From Bryobacterales bacterium (GTDB lineage: Bacteria > Acidobacteriota > Terriglobia > Bryobacterales > UBA6623), in assembly GCA_028819235.1 (NCBI GenBank), contig JAPPMC010000216.1, forward strand, positions 1-35,265: 35,265 bases of DNA, in the 5' to 3' direction. The translations under genes were made by a program, and so were the position numbers. The notes under the pieces were generated by a model, which was not told the origin of the DNA, ran no database searches, and was given only the letters and a program-made list of their open reading frames with translations. Below are positions 8,636-15,284 of this stretch, piece by piece (position 1 is the first letter of the stretch; each line of letters starts with the position of its first letter).

Positions 8636-9453
8636 GCTTCCAAGCGCCTCTCGCACTGCTCGCCGCTTCCGGCGGTGGGCTGTCGGAAGAGATCATGCAC
8701 CACATCGCGGACAGCGAGCTCCACCTGCCCGCGTGGCTGGACCAGTGGTTGCACCCGCTGGTGCAGTCGTTGGGCATCACCAAGGCGGTCTTCATGATGC
8801 TAATCGCCGCGGCCATCTTGATCGTCGGGCTGTGCGTGCTGCTGCGCCGTCCGCGCAGCGGCACGGAAGTCCCCAAGGGCATGATGAACGCCGTCGAGAT
8901 GTTGGTGCTGTTCGTCAGGGACGACATCGCCATCGCCAACATGGGAGAGAAGTGGGGCCGGCGCTTCACGCCGTTCTTGCTGACACTGTTCCTGTTCATT
9001 CTCACGTGCAATCTGCTGGGCCTTGTCCCGGGCGGGTTCACCGCGACCAGCAACCTGAACGTGACCGGGTCGCTGGCCATCATTTCCTTTCTGGTGTTCG
9101 TGCTGACTGGCATGTACGCCCTTGGCCCGGTCGGCTACGTCAAGCACATGGTGCCCGCGGGGACACCGCTTGCGATCGCGCCGCTAGTGATTTTCCTCGA
9201 GGTGATCTCGATGCTCGTCCGGCCCGCGGCCCTGATGATTCGTCTGGCCGCCAATATGACGGCCGGACACATCGTGATCATGATCATCCTCGGCTTCATC
9301 ATCCTGTTCGAGAGCATCGCGCTTGCAACCGTGTCCGTGCCGCTGGCTGCCGCGATCATGCTTCTGGAGCTGATCGTCGCGTTCATCCAGGCGTATGTCT
9401 TCACGCTACTGACGGCGCTTTACGTCGGCATGCTCGTCGCCGAGGAGCACTGA
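8629..9453 (+). CDS. atpB: ATP synthase F0 subunit a
   Basis: 274 residues from a GTG at 8629 overlapping the previous gene by seven bases. The protein has a typical five- to six-helix plan. Conserved pieces include TPFLLTLFLFILTCNLLGLVP (helix with the N-L-x-G-x-x-P motif). RPAALMIRLAANMTAGHIV carries the essential stator arginine that faces the c ring, and LLELIVAFIQAYVFTLLTALY is the terminal helix. It forms the proton half-channels. The length agrees with the family. It precedes the c and b subunit genes as in standard atp operons. Confidence 0.96.
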   Translation: MLSFQAPLALLAASGGGLSEEIMHHIADSELHLPAWLDQWLHPLVQSLGITKAVFMMLIAAAILIVGLCVLLRRPRSGTEVPKGMMNAVEMLVLFVRDDIAIANMGEKWGRRFTPFLLTLFLFILTCNLLGLVPGGFTATSNLNVTGSLAIISFLVFVLTGMYALGPVGYVKHMVPAGTPLAIAPLVIFLEVISMLVRPAALMIRLAANMTAGHIVIMIILGFIILFESIALATVSVPLAAAIMLLELIVAFIQAYVFTLLTALYVGMLVAEEH

Positions 9454-9497
9454 GAAACCAAACATCCACACTTGTTCCCAACGGAGGAAACCAAACC

Positions 9498-9785
9498 ATG
9501 AGAACCATGAACGTCCTGCTTGGCGCAATCATCCTGCTCGCCATGCCAGCCCTTGCCTCTGCCCAACTGCTGGACGGCGACGCCGGCGCAGCTGTCGGCG
9601 CGGGCATCATCGTGATCGGGGCCGGCCTTGGCATCGGAAAGTTCACGGCCGCTGCGGTCGAGAGCATTGCGAGGCAGCCCCAGGCGGCGAAGGACATCCG
9701 CGCCGCGTTCCAGCTCCCGCTGTTCCTGCTCGAGGGAGTCGCGGTCATCGGGCTCGGCGTACTGTTCGTCGCCCTGCTGTTCTAG
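9498..9785 (+). CDS. atpE: ATP synthase F0 subunit c, with N-terminal signal-like extension
   Basis: 95 residues from ATG 9498, preceded by a good ribosome-binding site (GGAGG at 9483-9487). Residues 1-23 (NVLLGAIILLAMPALASAQ) look like a cleavable signal peptide, a feature known from some c subunits. The mature part is a two-helix hairpin: glycine-rich AVGAGIIVIGAGLGIGKFTA, the polar loop RQPQAAKDIR, and PLFLLEGVAVIGLGVLFVAL with the ion-binding glutamate (LLEG). The first helix lacks a glutamine ligand and the residue after Glu is Gly, so a proton rather than sodium ring is expected. The gene lies 44 bp after atpB and 38 bp before atpF. Confidence 0.95.
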   Translation: MRTMNVLLGAIILLAMPALASAQLLDGDAGAAVGAGIIVIGAGLGIGKFTAAAVESIARQPQAAKDIRAAFQLPLFLLEGVAVIGLGVLFVALLF

Positions 9786-9800
9786 CCGCTAGCTAGCGGC
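9785..9800 (+). repeat. Perfect 16-bp palindrome at the atpE stop codon
   Basis: GCCGCTAG followed directly by CTAGCGGC. It begins on the last base of the atpE stop codon and sits in the 38-bp gap before atpF. As RNA it could form a stem, shortened by the need for a loop. A role in protecting or attenuating the message downstream of the highly expressed c subunit is speculative. Confidence 0.5.
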
Positions 9801-9823
9801 ACTCCGTCCGCGAGGAGATCCCA

Positions 9824-10336
9824 ATGGCAGCCGAGAACCCACTGCTCAGCATGCAGCCCGGATTGCTGATCTGGACTGCCGTCACTTTCTTGGTCACATT
9901 CCTGTTGCTGCGAAAGTTCGCTTGGGGCCCCATTTTGGGGGCGATTGACGAGCGCGAAGGGCGCATCCGGGACTCTCTGGAGCAGGCCGAGCGAGCCAAG
10001 GCCGACGCGCAGAAGGCCATTGCCGAGAACAAGGCGGCCATGGACGCATCCCTGCGAAAGTCTCAGGAGCTTGTCGCGCGCGCAAAGCAGGACGCGGAGC
10101 GCGTCCGCTCGCAGGCCCGCGAAGACGCTAGGGAAGAGGCCCGCAAGATCGTCGAGCAAGGCCGCCGACAATTGGAAGCGGAGCGGGTCGCGGCCATCGC
10201 CGACCTTCGGCGGGAGGCCGCCGGGCTCGCGATCCGGGCCGCGGAGCACCTGCTCAAGAAGGAGCTGGACGACAAGGACAACCGGCAGCTGGTCAAGGCA
10301 TTCCTGGACCGGCTTCCCGGCGCGTCGGTCCACTGA
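9824..10336 (+). CDS. atpF: ATP synthase F0 subunit b
   Basis: 170 residues from ATG 9824, with GAGGAG just upstream (9810-9815). One N-terminal membrane helix (LLIWTAVTFLVTFLLLRKFAW) is followed by the conserved GPILGAIDEREGRIRDSL and then a long, highly charged alpha-helical coiled coil (EQAERAKADAQKAIAEN, ARAKQDAERVRSQAR, EEARKIVEQGRRQLEAE). This is the peripheral stalk that links F0 to F1. It is the last atp gene here: no delta, alpha, gamma, beta or epsilon gene follows, so F1 must be encoded elsewhere. Confidence 0.95.
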   Translation: MAAENPLLSMQPGLLIWTAVTFLVTFLLLRKFAWGPILGAIDEREGRIRDSLEQAERAKADAQKAIAENKAAMDASLRKSQELVARAKQDAERVRSQAREDAREEARKIVEQGRRQLEAERVAAIADLRREAAGLAIRAAEHLLKKELDDKDNRQLVKAFLDRLPGASVH

Positions 10337-10387
10337 CGGCCCAAGGCAGCGACCAACCTTGGCGGGCGGTGCTTGGGGGCTGACCCT

Positions 10388-12295
10388 GTGAGCGCCCGGC
10401 GTGTCGCGCCTCACGGCACGTGGAGGTCGCCCATCGATTCGCGGCTGGTCTCCGGGCAGTCGATACGGCTGGGACTCCCCCAGATTGATGGGGGCCATCT
10501 CTACTGGCTTGAGAGCCGGCCGACCGAAGGCGGCCGGACGTCATTGCTGCGCCGCGCCCTTGGCGCAGGCGCAGTAGCCGAACTGACGCCTCCGCCGTGG
10601 AACGTGCGCTCGCGAGTGCACGAGTACGGCGGCGGTGCATACGCCGTCCGTGCCGGGACCGTCTGTTTCTCGCACGCCGCAGACAATCGCCTCTACCGGC
10701 TTGTTCCCGGCAGTGAGCCCCTGCCGCTCACGGCGGAGGGGCCGTGGCGCTATGCGGACCTTACGCTCGACCCAAAGTGCCGAGAAGTGCTGGCAGTCGT
10801 GGAGAACCACTCCGGTTCCCGGGTTGAGCCCGCGAACTCCATCGGCGCAATCGACTTGGATGGCTTCGAACGTGCGCCCCGCCAACTCCTAGGGGGATCG
10901 GACTTCTACTCCAATCCCCGACTGAGCCCGGACGGCAAGCGCCTCTGCTGGCTTCAGTGGGCCCACCCGAACATGCCGTGGGACGGCACCGAGTTGTGGG
11001 TGGGGGAACGGCGCAAGGCTGGCGCGATCGGAGATCGGACCCTAGTGGCCGGAGGCAGTTGCGAGTCGGTCTTTCAGCCGCAATGGTCGCCTGATGGCGC
11101 ACTGCACTTCGTGTCGGACCGGACAGGCTTCTGGAACCTGTACCGATGGGACGGCCGTCCCAGGCCGCTGCTGGAGCGGCGTACCGAGTTCGGCCTGCCG
11201 CAGTGGGTGTTCGGGATGTCGACCTACGGGTTCCTCGGGGACGGCCGAATCCTCGCTGCCTACTGTGAGGGCGGCCGATGGCAGCTCGGAATCGTGACGA
11301 CGGACGGGGTTCTGGAGCAGGTGGAGACGCCCTACAGTCAGATTGAGGGTCTTTCAGTCGACGGCTCGCAGGCGGTATTCCGGGGCGCGTCGCCGGGGTC
11401 AGCGCCCGCTTTGATGCGCCTTGACGTGGCCAACGGCAAATTGGAGGTGGTGAGGCGATCCGTCCCGCTGCAGGCCGGCTTGGGGACCTTCTATTCCATG
11501 GCTGTGCCTGTTGCCTTTCCCTCGGACCAGGGTCGCGAGGTCCACGGGTTCCTGTATCGCCCCAGAAACCCGGACTTCCGGGCCCCGGCGGGAGAGCGGC
11601 CACCGCTGATCATCCGATTCCACGGCGGACCCACGGCCGCGGCGACCGACGCCCTTTCGCTGACGGTGCAGTTCTGGACGACCCGCGGGTTTGCCGTGCT
11701 GGACCTGAATTACAGCGGCAGCACGGGGTATGGTCGTGCCTACCGCGAGCTTCTGCGCGGCCAATGGGGCGTGGCAGAAGTGGAAGATGGGGTGAGCGCC
11801 GCCCGCCACTGCATCAGCGAAGGCTATGCACGCCCGGATGCCATTCTGGTCAAGGGAGCGAGCGCGGGCGGGTTCAGCGTGCTCTGTTGCCTCGCCTTCC
11901 GGGACACCTTTGCAGGCGGCACGAGCTACTACGGTCTTTGCGACCTGACGCAGCTGACGCAAGGTACGCACAAGTTCGAGTCGAGGTATCACGAGACCCT
12001 AGTCGGCGAGTGGCCTACCGAGGCGAGCGTCTACCGCGAGAGATCGCCCCTGCGAGCGGCAGACCAGATCACGGCACCGGTGCTGCTCTTCCACGGGGCC
12101 GCTGACACCGTCGTGCCCGTGAGCCAGACCGAGCAGATGGTCGATGCCCTCAGGGCAAGCGGCGCTCACGTGGAGTACGAGCGGTTCGAGAAAGAAGCGC
12201 ACGGATTCCGCGACGAGGCGACTATCCGCCGAACTCTGGAACTCGAGCTGGCCTTCTACCTCAGGGCGCTCGGCATCGGCGAGGGAGATCGGTGA
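10388..12295 (+). CDS. S9-family prolyl oligopeptidase-like serine peptidase (acylaminoacyl/dipeptidyl peptidase type)
   Basis: 635 residues from a GTG at 10388, preceded by GGGGG at 10375-10379; an in-frame TTG at 10373 is an alternative. The N-terminal ~370 residues form a WD40/PD40-like beta propeller (DFYSNPRLSPDGKRLCWLQW, FQPQWSPDGALHFVSDRTG). The C-terminal alpha/beta hydrolase domain has the oxyanion region PLIIRFHGGPTAA and the nucleophile elbow KGASAGGFSVLC (GxSxGG). The acid is in FHGAADTVVPVSQTEQM and the base is in KEAHGFRD. No signal peptide is seen, so it is probably cytoplasmic and trims peptides. It starts 51 bp after atpF on the same strand but is unlikely to be functionally tied to ATP synthase. 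Confidence 0.9.
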   Translation: MSARRVAPHGTWRSPIDSRLVSGQSIRLGLPQIDGGHLYWLESRPTEGGRTSLLRRALGAGAVAELTPPPWNVRSRVHEYGGGAYAVRAGTVCFSHAADNRLYRLVPGSEPLPLTAEGPWRYADLTLDPKCREVLAVVENHSGSRVEPANSIGAIDLDGFERAPRQLLGGSDFYSNPRLSPDGKRLCWLQWAHPNMPWDGTELWVGERRKAGAIGDRTLVAGGSCESVFQPQWSPDGALHFVSDRTGFWNLYRWDGRPRPLLERRTEFGLPQWVFGMSTYGFLGDGRILAAYCEGGRWQLGIVTTDGVLEQVETPYSQIEGLSVDGSQAVFRGASPGSAPALMRLDVANGKLEVVRRSVPLQAGLGTFYSMAVPVAFPSDQGREVHGFLYRPRNPDFRAPAGERPPLIIRFHGGPTAAATDALSLTVQFWTTRGFAVLDLNYSGSTGYGRAYRELLRGQWGVAEVEDGVSAARHCISEGYARPDAILVKGASAGGFSVLCCLAFRDTFAGGTSYYGLCDLTQLTQGTHKFESRYHETLVGEWPTEASVYRERSPLRAADQITAPVLLFHGAADTVVPVSQTEQMVDALRASGAHVEYERFEKEAHGFRDEATIRRTLELELAFYLRALGIGEGDR

Positions 12296-12404
12296 GGCTT
12301 CTGCAAGCCTTCTCGGAGAGGGCCACCTGCTCGCCGCCTGAACTGCACTCTGACACCTTCAGGTGTTTGTTCCTCCATGCAGTCTCGTGCCGAGAAAGGC
12401 AGCC

Positions 12405-13802
12405 GTGACGGCGGACGCCGGTCCTCCTCTGCAACTGGTCATCTTCAGACGAGACCTACGCGTAGAAGACAACCCTGCTCTGGTCTCTGCACTCGAAGCC
12501 GGTCCCGCCATAGGGCTCTACGTGCTGGACGACAACGCCGACGGGCGGCCGCTCGGGGAAGCGGCGCGCTGGTGGCTGCATCATGCGCTCATGGACCTCC
12601 GACTGGCGCTGGCAGACCTCGGCGTGCCCCTGATTCTGCGGAAGGGCTCCCAGCGCGACGAGGTGATCGATGTGGCGGGATGCGCGCAGGTGCGGGCCGT
12701 CCACTGGAATCGGCGCTACACTGCCGCGGGGATCCGCGCCGACAGGTCTCTTAGTCGAGAACTGCGTCGGCGCGGCACGCAGTGCTGCACGTTCGAAGCG
12801 GGCTACCTGCGAAAGCCGGGAGAGGTCCGTACGCGGAGCGGCGGACTGTTCAGGGTATTCACTCCCTTCTCCCGGGCACTGAGAGAACTGGGCGATCCAC
12901 CAGAGCCCCTGGCAGCCCCGTCTGCGAAGTCGGCCCCGATCGTGCGCGGAACTCCTGTTCGCTCTGAAGCGCTTCAGGGCCTGAGTCTGCTGCCGCGGTC
13001 CCGGTCCCGCAGATCCGGGCTGAGCGAGGCTTGGGCGCCCGCCAGCCAACCGGCGACGTCGGTGCTGTCCGTGTTCTTGGAGTCCCGGATAGACGAGTAT
13101 CATGAGTGCCGCGACCGCCCCGATCTGGAAGGAGTTTCTAGGCTGTCGCCGTATCTCGCGTTTGGCCAGATATCGGCTCGGCAGGTTTGGCATGCCGTAA
13201 AGCGGCGTTGCGGGCCAAACCGGGCCGGGCGTGGAATGACCGCGTTCCTTCGCCAGCTGGCTTGGCGGGACTTCTGCGTGGGCCTGCTGGTGCAGGCGCC
13301 TGATTTGGCCGAGCGTCCGTTCCGGAAGGAATACGATCAGTTTCCATGGCGTCATGACGAGGCTTCGCTGCAGGCCTGGCAGAATGGCGCCACCGGGTAC
13401 CCGTGGATTGATGCGGGCATGCGTCAGCTGGCGGTCACCGGTTGGATGCACAACAGGGTCAGGATGGCTGTGGGTTCCTTCCTGACGAAGGATCTCCTGT
13501 TGCCTTGGCAGGCCGGAGAGCGCTGGTTCTGGGACCAGCTGGTGGACGCCGACCCCGCCCAGAATGCTGCGAATTGGCAGTGGGTGGCGGGTTGTGGGGC
13601 CGACGCTGCACCGTACTTTCGGATCTTCAATCCGACATTGCAAGGACAGCGCTTCGACCCGGAAGGAAAGTACCGTTCGCGCTGGCTGCCCCAGTCAACC
13701 GGCTATGGTCCGGGTGAAGCGGGCGTTGCCCCGATCGTCGACCATAGGCGGGCCCGAGCCCGCGCTTTGCACCTGTACAAGGAGTTCCGGGAGGCCGGAT
13801 AG
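12405..13802 (+). CDS. phrB: Deoxyribodipyrimidine photolyase (class I CPD photolyase/cryptochrome family)
   Basis: 465 residues from a GTG at 12405 (AAGG upstream); the frame is open from an in-frame GTG at 12363, which would add 14 unconserved residues. The N-terminal antenna domain is seen in LQLVIFRRDLRVEDNPALVSA and GLYVLDD. The C-terminal FAD domain has SRLSPYLAFGQISARQVWHA, FLRQLAWRDFCVGLL, TGYPWIDAGMRQLAVTGWMH, NRVRMAVGSFLTKDLLLPW and DQLVDADPAQNAANWQWVAG. The last contains the conserved Asp and Asn that contact flavin. It would repair cyclobutane pyrimidine dimers using blue light. The conserved WMHNR and N-W-Q-W residues suggest an active repair enzyme. It is convergent with the NtrC-type gene, 21 bp apart. 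Confidence 0.94.
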   Translation: MTADAGPPLQLVIFRRDLRVEDNPALVSALEAGPAIGLYVLDDNADGRPLGEAARWWLHHALMDLRLALADLGVPLILRKGSQRDEVIDVAGCAQVRAVHWNRRYTAAGIRADRSLSRELRRRGTQCCTFEAGYLRKPGEVRTRSGGLFRVFTPFSRALRELGDPPEPLAAPSAKSAPIVRGTPVRSEALQGLSLLPRSRSRRSGLSEAWAPASQPATSVLSVFLESRIDEYHECRDRPDLEGVSRLSPYLAFGQISARQVWHAVKRRCGPNRAGRGMTAFLRQLAWRDFCVGLLVQAPDLAERPFRKEYDQFPWRHDEASLQAWQNGATGYPWIDAGMRQLAVTGWMHNRVRMAVGSFLTKDLLLPWQAGERWFWDQLVDADPAQNAANWQWVAGCGADAAPYFRIFNPTLQGQRFDPEGKYRSRWLPQSTGYGPGEAGVAPIVDHRRARARALHLYKEFREAG

Positions 13803-13823
13803 CCCGATGCCAAGGATTGTGGC

Positions 13824-15284
13824 CTAGGTCGTGCCCTTGCGCCGACGCTTGGTGTCTATTCCGAGGCGCTGCACCTTCTGGTTCAGCGTCGAGAGGGCCA
13901 TGCATAGGGCCTTGGCCGTCTCGGTCTGGTTGTAGCCGTGCTTCGCAAGCTCCTCTTCGAGGACCTGCCGCTCGAAGCGCTCTACCAGTTCAGACAGGCT
14001 CTCGCCGGCCTGTCGCGAGTGGCTGCCGACCGGCAGCTCCGGACGGGAAGGTGCGTCGCCGCGGATCGCCTTGGGGAGCATGTCCAGCCCCATCTCCTCG
14101 TCCGTGGTCAGGACGACTGCGCGCTCGACTGCGTTCCGCAGCTCACGGACGTTCCCGGGCCAGCTGTAGGTGCTCATGGCACCTTCTGCCTCTTGGGTGA
14201 ACCGCAGTGTGGACCGGCGGTTGCGGTCTAGGAAGTGGTTGCTGTGCTGCCGGCACGCTCGGGTGAGGAATTCCTCGACCAAGACCGGGATGTCCTCCGG
14301 CCGCTCCCGCAGCGGCGGCACTTCGATCTGGATCACGTTGAGGCGGTGATAGAGGTCTTGGCGCAGGCGGCCTTGGGACACGGCCGTTGGGAGGTCGTCG
14401 TTCGTGGCTGCAAGGATGCGCACGTCCACTTGCACCGGTGTGTCGGCGCCGACGGGGGCGAATTTCCGGCCTTCGATTGCGCGCAGCAGCTTCGCCTGAG
14501 TCTCGCTGCTGAGCGCAATCACCTCGTCGAAGAATATCGTGCCGCCCTCAGCCGACCGGAAGCAACCTTGGCGGTCCCGGAGAGCACCGGGAAACGCCCC
14601 GGCCACATGGCCGAATAGTGTCGAGTCCAGGAGGTCATCCCGGATGATGCCCGGGTTGACAGTCACGAACGGGCGGCCGGCGCGGCGGGAGCTCGCGTGG
14701 ATTGCACGCGCCACGAGCTCCTTTCCCGTGCCGCTCTCGCCGCTGATCAGAACGGTCGTGTCTGTGCGTGCCACTTGGCTTATTCGCACAAAGACCTTCA
14801 GCAAGGCGTCGGAATGCCCCGTCAGCGGTTGGACCGCACCGGGCAGACCGGCTTCCTCTCTAAGCCGGGCGTTCTCGGCCCTCAGCCGCCGGCGTTCCAG
14901 CTGATGGTCGATCTCGAGCAGGAGCTGGCGGTTGTTCCAAGGTTTGGTCAGGAAGTTGGCCGCGCCGAGGCGGGTGGCCTCGATAGCCGCCTCGACCGAG
15001 CCGTAGGCGGTGAGCATGAGCACGGGGAGACCTGGGCGCAATGCTGCGACATCCTTCAGGACCTCGATGCCGGACCGGTCGGGGAGCATCAAGTCCAACA
15101 GAACCAGATCGCAGGCTTCTCGGGCTACTGTCTCCGTGCACTCATTGCCGGAGCCCGCCGACAGGACTTCATATCCTGCGGTGACGAGTACCATGCGCAG
15201 CGATTCGACGATTGCCGGTTCGTCGTCGACCACAAGGACCCGAGCGGGCTGCCGTGCCGAGCTCGGGGAGGGAGCCTCACGCAT
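13824..15284 (-). CDS. NtrC-family response regulator with altered sigma54-contact loop (GAFPGA)
   Basis: 486 residues. The receiver domain, residues ~14-130, has the acidic pair DDE at ~20-22, phosphoacceptor Asp64 in LVLLDLMLPDRSG and Lys114 in FLTKPW. The AAA+ domain, ~155-390, has Walker A GESGTGKE at ~182-189, Walker B GGTIFFDEV with Asp253-Glu254, and the arginine-finger region LRQDLYHRLNVIQIEVPPLRER. The sensor 2 region is YSWPGNVRELRNAVERAV. The C-terminal Fis-type helix-turn-helix is KHGYNQTETAKALCMALSTLNQKVQRLGI. The loop that normally reads GAFTGA is GAFPGA (229-234), lacking the threonine that contacts sigma54. Its start overlaps the histidine kinase stop by eight bases, so the two form a two-component pair. 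Confidence 0.92.
   Translation of the reverse strand: MREAPSPSSARQPARVLVVDDEPAIVESLRMVLVTAGYEVLSAGSGNECTETVAREACDLVLLDLMLPDRSGIEVLKDVAALRPGLPVLMLTAYGSVEAAIEATRLGAANFLTKPWNNRQLLLEIDHQLERRRLRAENARLREEAGLPGAVQPLTGHSDALLKVFVRISQVARTDTTVLISGESGTGKELVARAIHASSRRAGRPFVTVNPGIIRDDLLDSTLFGHVAGAFPGALRDRQGCFRSAEGGTIFFDEVIALSSETQAKLLRAIEGRKFAPVGADTPVQVDVRILAATNDDLPTAVSQGRLRQDLYHRLNVIQIEVPPLRERPEDIPVLVEEFLTRACRQHSNHFLDRNRRSTLRFTQEAEGAMSTYSWPGNVRELRNAVERAVVLTTDEEMGLDMLPKAIRGDAPSRPELPVGSHSRQAGESLSELVERFERQVLEEELAKHGYNQTETAKALCMALSTLNQKVQRLGIDTKRRRKGTT

Noticed and set aside
8157..9785. Idea that the operon encodes an N-type (sodium) ATPase
   Set aside because: No beta/epsilon genes precede it, and the c subunit lacks a visible glutamine ligand or the Glu-Ser/Thr pair of sodium rings.
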